Positions 23,163-30,653 of a stretch of 64,000 nt of DNA are shown in pieces. A program made the translations under genes and the position numbers. A model generated the notes under the pieces. That model saw nothing but the letters and a program-made list of their open reading frames with translations. It made no database searches and was not told the DNA's origin. Positions within the stretch are counted from its first letter, which is position 1, and the number at the start of each line of letters is the position of its first letter. This DNA is from an uncultured Lentisphaeria bacterium (GTDB lineage Bacteria; Verrucomicrobiota; Lentisphaeria; Victivallales; Victivallaceae): assembly GCA_937888615.1 (NCBI GenBank), contig CALABZ010000133.1:19383-83382 (forward strand). The letters are read 5' to 3'.

Positions 23163-23993
23163 TTAATTCGCCGCCTGCTCCATACGGTTGGTTTTCGGAC
23201 GTACCAGCCATTTGACGAATGCAATGACAGGGGCGGAAAAGATATAGATATTGATAAGGATCGCCAGGGCATTGATTTTGAAAACCCCGATGATCACCAG
23301 CAGAATGACCAGAATCACAAAATTGCGACCGTTGCGCCTGGCCGCGAAAATCCATTTGCCGACATGCAGATACGGAATGTTGCTGACCATCAGAAACCCC
23401 AGCAATGCTGCGTAAATCGGCAGATAGAGCGCCAGTTCCACCGAAAAACGGTCGTACAACCCGGTTCCGTTGAATACCAGCAGCACACTGCAGACCCCCG
23501 CCGCCGCACCCGGCGACGGCAGTCCGGAAAACTGTTCGCCGCTCTTTTTGTGGGTCAGCGCGTGGACGTTGTAGGTGGCCAGCCGCAGGGCCGCTCCGCC
23601 CATGTAGATGCAGCTCATGGCGTATACATAGATGTCGAACCTGCCGGTGGCGTCGTTGATCGAATGCGCCATTACCGCGATAATCGCCGCCGGAGCCACC
23701 CCGAACGTCACCATGTCGGACAGCGAATCCATCTGCATGCCGTGCATGCTGGCCGCGTTGAAAATGCGCGCGGCGAACCCGTCCAGCGCATCGAAGATCA
23801 TGGCGAACAGGATGATCCAGGCGCTGATCAACAGCGCCCGGTTGTCGTATTCGGAATTGTGAAAGGCGCGGATCGTGTAGAGAATGGCGGCGAAACCGCA
23901 CAGTGAATTGCACAGCGTCAGGGTATTGGGGACATACTTCAGCCACCGGTTCCGGGTGACGACTTCCTTGAAATTCTTTTTTGAAATCCGCAT
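23163..23993 (-). CDS. pssA: CDP-diacylglycerol-serine O-phosphatidyltransferase
   Basis: 276 residues from ATG 23993; an ATG at 24014 is also possible and would overlap psd by 20 bases. The CDP-alcohol phosphotransferase signature D-G-x2-A-R-x8-G-x3-D-x3-D is seen as D-G-F-A-A-R, then G-M-Q-M-D-S-L-S-D. About eight membrane helices are predicted. It makes phosphatidylserine from CDP-diacylglycerol and serine. The decarboxylase gene directly upstream completes phosphatidylethanolamine synthesis, which strengthens the call. Confidence 0.92.
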   Translation of the reverse strand: MRISKKNFKEVVTRNRWLKYVPNTLTLCNSLCGFAAILYTIRAFHNSEYDNRALLISAWIILFAMIFDALDGFAARIFNAASMHGMQMDSLSDMVTFGVAPAAIIAVMAHSINDATGRFDIYVYAMSCIYMGGAALRLATYNVHALTHKKSGEQFSGLPSPGAAAGVCSVLLVFNGTGLYDRFSVELALYLPIYAALLGFLMVSNIPYLHVGKWIFAARRNGRNFVILVILLVIIGVFKINALAILINIYIFSAPVIAFVKWLVRPKTNRMEQAAN

Positions 23994-23994
23994 G

Positions 23995-24702
23995 TTACAC
24001 CGCTTTGTTGTCATCCCGCAACCGACAGAGAATGGTACTGCCGGCGGATACCGCTTCGCCGATATTCACACAGATTTTCATCCCGACGTTTTCCGGGAAA
24101 TAAAGCTCGGTGCGCGAACCGAATTTGATCATGCCGTAAAGTTCGCCCTTGATCATTTGCCGGCCGGGCTCCACCGGGCAGACGATCCGTCGGGCGATGG
24201 CTCCGGAAATCTGCCGAACCGCCACCGGAAATACCTGTTTGCCGACGGTGCCGCTGCCGACGATGGTCATGGCTTCGTTTTCCTTTGAGCACTGGGGCGA
24301 ACGGGCGTCAAGGTAGCGGCCTTCCCGGTAATGTTTGGAACTGACGGTCATCGCGCACGGGGCGCGGTTCACATGGACGTTCAATACCGAAAGGAAAATT
24401 CCGATCCTCACCACCCGCTGGTCTTTGAATTCGGAAAATTCGCAATCTTCCAGGACTTCGATATCCTTGATCACCCCGTCCGCCGGGGAAACCATGATAT
24501 CCTCATCGGTGGGAATATGGCGATGGGGGTTGCGGAAAAACGCCGCCAGACAACACCAGGCGAGCGCCGCGATTCCAATCAGCCCCCAGCCCAGCCATTG
24601 AACAGCTTCGTATCGACAAAGGAATACTCCGGCTCCGATCAGGACCAACGCGATAATTCCTCCTCCGAACCACTCCCTGAAACCGTACCTAGTTAATGTC
24701 AT
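23995..24702 (-). CDS. psd: Phosphatidylserine decarboxylase proenzyme
   Basis: 235 residues, the short single-chain form also seen in archaetidylserine-type decarboxylases. Two N-terminal helices anchor it. F-F-R-N-P-H-R and V-S-P-A-D-G-V-I are family motifs, and F-G-S-R-T-E-L near residue 195 holds the Gly-Ser self-cleavage site that generates the pyruvoyl group. It converts phosphatidylserine to phosphatidylethanolamine in the inner membrane. The next gene, pssA, provides its substrate, and the two are 1 bp apart. Confidence 0.93.
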   Translation of the reverse strand: MTLTRYGFREWFGGGIIALVLIGAGVFLCRYEAVQWLGWGLIGIAALAWCCLAAFFRNPHRHIPTDEDIMVSPADGVIKDIEVLEDCEFSEFKDQRVVRIGIFLSVLNVHVNRAPCAMTVSSKHYREGRYLDARSPQCSKENEAMTIVGSGTVGKQVFPVAVRQISGAIARRIVCPVEPGRQMIKGELYGMIKFGSRTELYFPENVGMKICVNIGEAVSAGSTILCRLRDDNKAV

Positions 24703-24720
24703 TTTCCATTTTCCCTTATA

Positions 24721-25260
24721 TTATAAGTCGCTTTCGACCGATTTTTCAGCTTCTTTCAACAATTTTTCCATTCGCCGGCGCTTCCGCAATTCTTTCCGAT
24801 TCCGGCTCTTGATCACCAGCAGCTTAACCACGAAGTACGCGACCGGAGCCGATACCAGCGCCAAAAAAAATCCACCCAGGAAAAACGAGGCCACAATACC
24901 GCCGCCGAGCTTGCTCAGCACTTCAAAACTCGGCTCCTCGGTAAACTGGGCGATCATGTCTTTCACGCTGGCATAGTTTATCGGCTTGCCGATGATGTAA
25001 CTGCCGATCCACGTCTGCAGCGGATAAATGAACAATATCGTCACGTGGTTGGTCACAAACGTTCCCGCCACCGCGCCGATCCGCGAGCACCTCAACACAA
25101 ACGACAGCGGTATTGATACAAACAACTGCAGCCCGAACGGAATCGCAAAACCGATCAGCACTCCAAGCGCCCAGCCGCCGGCGACAGACCCGGGCGAACC
25201 TTTTTCCTTGACGAATTTTGCGTAATAGTAGAGGAGTTTCGATTTATTGATTTTCAACAT
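24721..25260 (-). CDS. DUF2062 membrane protein
   Basis: 179 residues with about three or four membrane helices. The family pattern is clear: G-S-P-G-S-V-A-G-G-W-A-L-G-V-L-I-G-F near the N-terminus and T-N-H-V-T-I-L-F-I-Y-P-L-Q-T-W-I-G in the middle. The C-terminal 30 residues are strongly basic and acidic (K-S-R-N-R-K-E-L-R-K-R-R-R). The function is unknown; relatives are often near envelope or glycosyltransferase genes. It is first in the operon with psd and pssA, 18 bp before psd. Confidence 0.85.
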   Translation of the reverse strand: MLKINKSKLLYYYAKFVKEKGSPGSVAGGWALGVLIGFAIPFGLQLFVSIPLSFVLRCSRIGAVAGTFVTNHVTILFIYPLQTWIGSYIIGKPINYASVKDMIAQFTEEPSFEVLSKLGGGIVASFFLGGFFLALVSAPVAYFVVKLLVIKSRNRKELRKRRRMEKLLKEAEKSVESDL

Positions 25261-25276
25261 TGAAATTCCTTATATT
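25247..25276 (+). promoter_or_regulatory. Candidate plus-strand promoter in the DUF2062 upstream gap
   Basis: -35 TTGATT (25247-25252), 18-base spacer, -10 TATATT (25271-25276). It would start an RNA near 25283 that leads to the terminator at 25397-25426 rather than to a protein gene. Confidence 0.35.
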
Positions 25277-25282
25277 CCATAA

Positions 25283-25426
25283 AACTCAATCATAACCATA
25301 AACATAGCGCAAGCAGGCGATTTTACAAGGAGAAAACCAAGGAAAAATGAACCCGGAAGGCGAGATTTTCACGATTGCAGGGACAGTTTCCCTGTCGCGG
25401 ACGAAAACGGAATTTCCGCTTTTTTT
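25283..25426 (+). ncRNA. Candidate small RNA in the 25261-25708 gap
   Basis: The 448-bp gap between the divergent DUF2062 gene and the gene at 25709 has no convincing protein frame. A promoter-like pair is followed about 100 bp later by a hairpin CAGGGA-loop-TCCCTG (25378-25394) and then by GCGGA...TCCGC with seven T residues (25397-25426). A promoter and terminator without a gene between them suggests a short RNA of about 145 nt. The rest of the gap (25427-25696) shows nothing I can name. AAGGAGA at 25698-25704 is the ribosome site of the next gene. Confidence 0.3.
25397..25426 (+). terminator. Orphan intrinsic terminator
   Basis: GCGGA (25397-25401), 13-base loop, TCCGC (25415-25419), then TTTTTTT (25420-25426). 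It is 280 bp before the next gene and follows no gene on its strand. Confidence 0.45.
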
Positions 25427-25708
25427 GCGAAACAGCCCATTGCATTTATTTGCCCTCCCGTTTATATTAAATGATTACAAATGTAATTAATGGGCGGTGC
25501 CCAAAATATGAAAAAGCATGTGACGGGTGATTTTGAGCAGGCAAAGGCATTATGACGACAAAGTGACGGGTATTTATCCTGATATGACGATAGGCGCGCC
25601 GAAGCGAACAGCGCTCTTCCTGTATAAGGGAAACGCCTGAAAATCAGCGACATAGAGATAGTTTAATGATAAAATTTGGCACAAACAGTCAATAGTAAAG
25701 GAGAAACG

Positions 25709-26344
25709 ATGAAAAGATACAGGGTTTTAGGTTGGACGATGCTTTCGGTGGAGGTGATTGTAATCCTGTTTTTCGGACTGGCCATGATTTTCTACCCGGA
25801 GCCCTACTCATGGAACACACAATTTCTGAGCGCACTGGGGTTGACCCGCCATGACGGCGGCGCCTCCAACTGGACCTCCTGTCTTCTTTTCGGTTCCGCT
25901 CTGGTCGCTGCCGGCGTAGGTACCGCGGTTTATTTTATCCAGCGTGGTCTGGAGTTCGGAAAAGCTTTTCCGCGATGGTTGACGGTCTGCGCCGGGATTG
26001 TCAGCGGCATCGCCCTGGCCGCAATCGGGCTGATCCCTTATGACCTTAGCCCGGATATGCATAACTGGGCTACCTATGTTTCGGGCGCGATCGGCGTCGG
26101 CGCGGTGATGACGCTGTTTCAGTCCGACAGTGCGTTCGGGCGGCGGGCCGAAAGCATTATCTGGTGCATATCCGGGACTTTTGTCATGGGGATATGGCTA
26201 TGGCTGAACTATCTGCGCCATATCAAAATGCTGCCTTCACGTCCCACCGCGCCGCTGATGCAGAAAATGATCGTCGGCTTTTTCATTTGTTATATGGCCT
26301 ATCAGGCGGTGGCGTTGCTGGTGCGGGCGTATCGGAAAAAATAA
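25709..26344 (+). CDS. Six-helix membrane protein, DUF998-like
   Basis: 211 residues from ATG 25709, which has AAAGGAG five or six bases upstream. Six hydrophobic helices are evident, with charged short loops. A conserved-looking G-L-I-P-Y-D-L-S-P-D-M-H-N-W loop between helices 3 and 4 resembles the loop of DUF998/Frag1-type proteins (G-x-x-P-x-D...H). That family is poorly characterised. The gene is alone on the plus strand and converges on tsaE with a 36-bp gap. I cannot give a function. Confidence 0.6.
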   Translation: MKRYRVLGWTMLSVEVIVILFFGLAMIFYPEPYSWNTQFLSALGLTRHDGGASNWTSCLLFGSALVAAGVGTAVYFIQRGLEFGKAFPRWLTVCAGIVSGIALAAIGLIPYDLSPDMHNWATYVSGAIGVGAVMTLFQSDSAFGRRAESIIWCISGTFVMGIWLWLNYLRHIKMLPSRPTAPLMQKMIVGFFICYMAYQAVALLVRAYRKK

Positions 26345-26380
26345 TTATTGCTGAGCCGGACTTTTGAGTGATTGCCGTTC

Positions 26381-26815
26381 TCAGGAGAGAGTAAGGCGTC
26401 GGGAACTGTCGGATAGAATGCTGATCTCCAGATGGAGCGTGTCCGGGGGCAGAATGCCGGTGATCCGCTCGGCCCATTCGATAATGCACCAGGCGTCGGG
26501 GGCTCCGAGGTATTCGTCGATGCCGAAATCCAGCGCCGAACGCGCGTCGTTGATCCGGTACAGGTCCATATGGAAAAACCAGCCGCCCGCCGGGCAGGGA
26601 TACTCCTGGATGATCGTGTAGGTTGGACTTGACACCGGTTCAAGGATGCCGAGGCCGCGGGCGAAGCCGCGCGAAAAAACCGTTTTCCCGGCGCCCAGGT
26701 CGCCGCTTAATGCCAGAACGGTGCCGCGCGGTAGCGAGGCGGCCAATTCCGCGGCGAATTTTTCGGTGTCCGCCTCGGAATTGCTGATGAATTCCCTATG
26801 CAAACTGGTGCTCAT
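26381..26815 (-). CDS. tsaE: tRNA threonylcarbamoyladenosine biosynthesis ATPase TsaE
   Basis: 144 residues, the normal size. The P-loop is G-D-L-G-A-G-K-T near residue 38-45; S-P-T-Y-T-I-I-Q-E-Y and H-M-D-L-Y-R-I are the family's switch and Walker B regions. It works with TsaB, TsaC and TsaD to make t6A in tRNAs reading ANN codons. Its start overlaps the thiL end by 20 bases, and it is the last gene of the minus-strand operon beginning with the aminotransferase. Confidence 0.95.
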   Translation of the reverse strand: MSTSLHREFISNSEADTEKFAAELAASLPRGTVLALSGDLGAGKTVFSRGFARGLGILEPVSSPTYTIIQEYPCPAGGWFFHMDLYRINDARSALDFGIDEYLGAPDAWCIIEWAERITGILPPDTLHLEISILSDSSRRLTLS

Positions 26816-27689
26816 ATCCTGTGTTCCTGTCTTTAAGGAGATTGCCGCCGTCGCGGCCGATAACCCCGGCGCCTTCTTCGAAAATGCCGATCCGGGTCAG
26901 GCGGGTGGTGAATTTCCAGTTTTGCTCAACTGTTTCGGCCAGGTTCGGGGGTACGGCGAAGAGCAGTTCGTAATCCTCGCCGTCGCCAAGTGCGCCGGAA
27001 ATATCCGCGCCGGGACGCAGGGGAATCAGGTCCGGGTCCAGCCGCAGGGCCACCTGTGAAGCGACGGCCATCCGCGAGGCATCGACCAGCAGTCCGTCGC
27101 TGACGTCGATCATGGCGCGGACGCCGGTTTCGGCCAGAAATTGCCCTTCGGGCAGACGCGGAATGAATTCAAGATGGTGTTCGGAAGTCAGGGAATTGCC
27201 GAAACATCCGGTGGCGTACAGAAAATCGCCGCTCCGGGCATTGCGGCGCAGGCATATTTTATCCCGGGCGACCCGCCCGAGAATGGTCAGCGACATGGTT
27301 TCGCGAAGGTTTCCGGCGGGAAGACCGGACAAATCGCCGCCGCAGACCGACACGCCCCAGGAACGCGCCTCCTGTTCCAGTCCCTGAAAAAATCGCTCGA
27401 ACCATTTCAATTTGCTGTTGGTGGTGGCCAGAGAAAGCAACGCACAGATTGGCGAGCCGCCCATTGAGGCGATGTCGCTCAGGTTGCGTTTCAGCAGTTT
27501 GGCTCCGATCCGTTCGGGGTCGACATCCGGGAAATAATGGAGACCGCAGACCATCTGGTCGGTTCCGGCCAACAGGTAATCGCCGTCACTGAACTCAATG
27601 GCGGCGCAGTCATCGCCGGGACCGATTGCAATATTGCCGCTCTGGGACAGGAGCGGGATGACTTTTTCCAGAATCTTAAATTCCTGCAT
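26796..27689 (-). CDS. thiL: Thiamine-monophosphate kinase
   Basis: 297 residues. The ThiL/PurM-like fold is shown by G-P-G-D-D-C-A-A-I (residues 23-31), G-T-D-Q-M-V, K-R-N-L-S-D-I-A-S-M-G-G and D-V-S-D-G-L-L-V-D. It phosphorylates thiamine phosphate to the diphosphate cofactor with ATP. It overlaps tsaE by 20 bases and the leucine-rich lipoprotein gene by 14, so it is coupled on both sides. No other thiamine gene or TPP riboswitch is evident nearby. Confidence 0.95.
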   Translation of the reverse strand: MQEFKILEKVIPLLSQSGNIAIGPGDDCAAIEFSDGDYLLAGTDQMVCGLHYFPDVDPERIGAKLLKRNLSDIASMGGSPICALLSLATTNSKLKWFERFFQGLEQEARSWGVSVCGGDLSGLPAGNLRETMSLTILGRVARDKICLRRNARSGDFLYATGCFGNSLTSEHHLEFIPRLPEGQFLAETGVRAMIDVSDGLLVDASRMAVASQVALRLDPDLIPLRPGADISGALGDGEDYELLFAVPPNLAETVEQNWKFTTRLTRIGIFEEGAGVIGRDGGNLLKDRNTGYEHQFA

Positions 27690-29073
27690 TCGGCTGATCC
27701 TCTTTGGTAAAGACTTTTCCGCGGATTCCTTCCGGCAGCGGATTCCGGAGTGCCGGCAGTTTCTGCAGATATACTTTTTCGAGTCCGGACATGCCTGTCA
27801 GCGGGTCGAGGCTTGAGATCGGGCAATCGTTCAGCATCAAATCCCGGATTCCGGTGCCGCGCAGTGCGGAAATATCGCTGACCGGGCAGTTGATCAACCA
27901 GAATGTACGGAGGGACATTCCGGCAAGAGGGGCCAGATCATACACCAGGCAGCGTTCGATTTTCAGGGTTTTCAGTGGAAGTTCGATCAGCGGGATCAGC
28001 GACACCACCGGGCATTGGGTCAGGTAAAGCATATCGAGGTCTTTGCAGCCGGCCAGCGGTTCGAGGCTCTCAATATTGTTGCCGGCCACGAACAATGCCT
28101 GGAGCGGCAGGCCCCGAAGCGGGGTAAGGTCGCCGATGCCGTTCATGGTCAGGTTCAGGACTTCAAGGCGGGAACATTTGCCCAGCGGCTTCAGGTCGGG
28201 GATCTTGACCGCGGAAAGCTCCAGGTGGCGGAGCGGCAGCGTGGCGAGGACCGAAATATCCAGTTCGCGGGCATTGCCGCTCACCGAAAGGGTTTCGAGA
28301 TTCTTCATGTCACGCAGGAAGCCGATACCGTCGGGGGCGGTTACGGTCAGGGTCTTGAGTTTGCGGAGACGATGCAGGGCCTCCGGCCGGAAAAGCGGCG
28401 AAAACGCCAGCGACAGTTCCGTCACCGGCAGTTCCGGCAGTTCCTCAAGGCGCAGGTCCGGGCAATTAACGAATTCCAGCAGGCTCAAGGCGTGCTGTCC
28501 TTTCAGGAACGACAGGCTGGAAAGTCCGATACAGTTTTCGAAGAAGAGCTTTTCTACGCCGGGCGGGATGAAAAGGCCGGTGAGACGGGCATTTTCCACC
28601 CGAAGGCTGTGGAGGCGCAATCCGACCAACGGTTTGAGCGAAAGCTCCGGCAAGTTGCGTTTCACCGCCAGGTATTTGACGGAAAGTTCACGCAGGTTTT
28701 TCCACTCGCCGATGCCCTGGAGGCTGATTTCCCGGTCGCTGAAAACCATCAGGGATTGCGGATCAAGTTCCCGGGCGAACTGCAGATCCGTATTGCCGGT
28801 TCGGTCAAGGATCAGCTCTTCATAATCATAAGATTTCAGCGGCGAGAGGTCGCGGAGCCCGGAACCGCCGAGGAGCAGGCGAACCTTGCCCGGGGACGAC
28901 GGCAGGAGCTCCATCCGCCGCCGCAACCATTCCGGGTTGCGGCGCTGGAGTTCGGGGAGGAGCGTCGACAGCTCGCGGCGCGTCTTTTCCGGGATCACCG
29001 GCTGGGCGGTCCGGCAGGATGTCAGCGCCAGCAGGATTATTGCTCCGAAAAAGGCGTAGCGGATCTTTTTCAT
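27676..29073 (-). CDS. Leucine-rich-repeat lipoprotein
   Basis: 465 residues. I chose ATG 29073, with GGAG four bases upstream, because it begins a clean lipoprotein signal (K-K-I-R-Y then hydrophobic, lipobox L-T-S-C at about residue 19); the frame is open upstream but not signal-like. From about residue 70 it has some fifteen irregular repeats of 20-22 residues with L-x-x-L-x-L-x-x-x pattern (L-E-V-L-N-L-T-M-N-G-I-G-D-L-T-P-L; L-D-M-L-Y-L-T-Q-C-P-V), similar to internalin-like repeats. It is probably an outer-membrane lipoprotein for protein binding. Partner unknown. It overlaps thiL by 14 bases. Confidence 0.85.
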   Translation of the reverse strand: MKKIRYAFFGAIILLALTSCRTAQPVIPEKTRRELSTLLPELQRRNPEWLRRRMELLPSSPGKVRLLLGGSGLRDLSPLKSYDYEELILDRTGNTDLQFARELDPQSLMVFSDREISLQGIGEWKNLRELSVKYLAVKRNLPELSLKPLVGLRLHSLRVENARLTGLFIPPGVEKLFFENCIGLSSLSFLKGQHALSLLEFVNCPDLRLEELPELPVTELSLAFSPLFRPEALHRLRKLKTLTVTAPDGIGFLRDMKNLETLSVSGNARELDISVLATLPLRHLELSAVKIPDLKPLGKCSRLEVLNLTMNGIGDLTPLRGLPLQALFVAGNNIESLEPLAGCKDLDMLYLTQCPVVSLIPLIELPLKTLKIERCLVYDLAPLAGMSLRTFWLINCPVSDISALRGTGIRDLMLNDCPISSLDPLTGMSGLEKVYLQKLPALRNPLPEGIRGKVFTKEDQPNAGI

Positions 29074-29092
29074 CGTGCTCCGTTGGGCGTGC

Positions 29093-30283
29093 TTATTTAT
29101 CGTTGGACAGCTTTGCGCAGAATTCCGCCAACCTGGAGATGGCCTTGCGAATGGTGTCGTCGGAACAGGCGTAGGATATCCGGATAGTGCCTTCGGCGCC
29201 GAAACCAAGTCCGGGAACCGCGGCGACATTCGCTTCTTCGATCAGGCGGTTGCAGAATTCAACGCTCGGCACACCGAACGAGGAAATGTCGATCATGACG
29301 TAAAACGCGCCGGAGGGGCGGAAGGTTTTCGTGCCCGGGACTTTGTCGAGCAGACTGCAGATCAGTTCGCGGCGCTCGGCGAAAACCTTGCGCATCTTTT
29401 CGCATTCTTCCGCGCCGGCTTCGAGGGCTTTCAGCGCGCCGTACTGGGCAAAAGAGGTGGCGTTCGAAGTCAAATGGCTCTGCAGTGCGCCGATTTTTTT
29501 GGCGAGCCACAGCGGAGCGGTCAGGTAGCCGAGACGCCATCCGGTCATGGCATAGGCTTTGCTGAAACCGTTGACGGTGACGGTAAGGTCGGCGATCCGC
29601 GGGTTCAGCGAGGCGATGCTGATATGGGGTTTGTCGGCGTCGAAGACCAGTTTTTCGTAAATTTCGTCGGAAAGGATCATGAAATTGCGGCGGACCGCGA
29701 TTTCGGCGATTTTTTCCAGGGCTTCACGACGGTAGACCGCGCCGGTCGGGTTCGACGGTGTGCAGAGGATCATCAGCCGGGTTTTGTCGGTGACGGCGGC
29801 TTCGAGGTCGGCCGGGTCTACTTCGTAGTTATTTTCCACGCGGGTCGGGACGAAAACGCATTTGGCGCCGGCGGCCTTGACCATCTGGGGGTAGCTGACC
29901 CAGTAGGGAGCGGGGATGATCACTTCGTCGCCGGGGCCGCAGAGCGCCGCGACGGCGATGAAGTCGGAAAATTTGGCGCCGGGCGATACAATGACCTGTT
30001 GCGGCGTGGTTTGAATGCCGTTTTCTTCGGCGAATTTTTTCGCAATGGCGGTGCGGAGCTCCATGATGCCGTCGGACGGCGTGTAGGTCGTCTTGCCGGC
30101 CATAAGAGCGTCGGCGCAAGCCTGTTTAATTATCTGCGGTGTATCGAAATCGGGTTCTCCGGCGGACATCACGCAAACGTCGATGCCTTTTGCTTTCAGC
30201 TCTTTCGCTTTCGCTGAAATAGCCAGCGTTTCGGAAGCGCTCATTTCTCCCATGTTTCCGTACGTCGTCTTTAAATCCTTCAT
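29093..30283 (-). CDS. PLP-dependent aminotransferase, aspartate aminotransferase Igamma type
   Basis: 396 residues, fold type I. Motifs are P-S-D-G-I-M-E-L-R near residue 70, P-A-P-Y-W-V-S-Y-P-Q-M around 125-135, C-T-P-S-N-P-T-G-A-V, S-D-E-I-Y-E-K-L and the PLP lysine in N-G-F-S-K-A-Y-A-M-T-G-W-R-L-G-Y. It most likely converts aspartate and 2-oxoglutarate to oxaloacetate and glutamate, though related enzymes accept aromatic acids or prephenate. First gene of an operon with the leucine-rich lipoprotein (19 bp gap), thiL and tsaE. Confidence 0.9.
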   Translation of the reverse strand: MKDLKTTYGNMGEMSASETLAISAKAKELKAKGIDVCVMSAGEPDFDTPQIIKQACADALMAGKTTYTPSDGIMELRTAIAKKFAEENGIQTTPQQVIVSPGAKFSDFIAVAALCGPGDEVIIPAPYWVSYPQMVKAAGAKCVFVPTRVENNYEVDPADLEAAVTDKTRLMILCTPSNPTGAVYRREALEKIAEIAVRRNFMILSDEIYEKLVFDADKPHISIASLNPRIADLTVTVNGFSKAYAMTGWRLGYLTAPLWLAKKIGALQSHLTSNATSFAQYGALKALEAGAEECEKMRKVFAERRELICSLLDKVPGTKTFRPSGAFYVMIDISSFGVPSVEFCNRLIEEANVAAVPGLGFGAEGTIRISYACSDDTIRKAISRLAEFCAKLSNDK

Positions 30284-30653
30284 GGTTTTTCCTCGGGGTT
30301 TCTAATTTCCGGTCCATCCGCCGGTAATTTTGCCAAAAACCTTTTAATATAGTCGATTTTCTTCTTTTTCGCAAATAAAAAATCAAAAAAACAGTTCGGA
30401 TTTTCAAATCTCGAGGGATATGGGAAAGGAGCGGGGTTTTCGAGAAAGGGAAGCGGCATGGCCGGAATGCCGCTTGAATCATTATTTTTCCGTTATTTTG
30501 TTTTCCCGATCTAGTCTTACTGCATAAATGACTTGTAAAAATCTTTGACGGGATGTATATTGGAGAAGTCGTATCAATTTTATCGGGTTTGATAAAGTAA
30601 ACCGGAAATCATGAGTTTCCGTTTTTCCGGTCGAATTTAAGGAAAGCGCTGTA
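30284..30653. other. 370-bp divergent gap with an isolated perfect hairpin
   Basis: The gap separates the minus-strand aminotransferase operon from the plus-strand sensor kinase. It holds the aminotransferase promoter and a perfect 9-bp inverted repeat, AAGCGGCAT (30451-30459) and ATGCCGCTT (30467-30475), with a 7-base loop GGCCGGA. A T-rich run follows 10 bases later on the plus strand. Since both flanking genes point outward, the hairpin terminates no known gene. A TTGACG at 30545-30550 may belong to the kinase promoter, but I find no well-spaced -10. Confidence 0.5.
30346..30374 (-). promoter_or_regulatory. Promoter of the aminotransferase-LRR-thiL-tsaE operon
   Basis: Minus strand: -35 TTGCGA (30369-30374), exactly 17-base spacer, -10 TATATT (30346-30351, five of six). 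It is about 65 bp upstream of ATG 30283. The surrounding DNA is A+T-rich. Confidence 0.55.

Noticed and set aside
25462..25653. 63-codon minus-strand frame upstream of the six-helix protein gene
   Set aside because: No start signal and no recognisable pattern.
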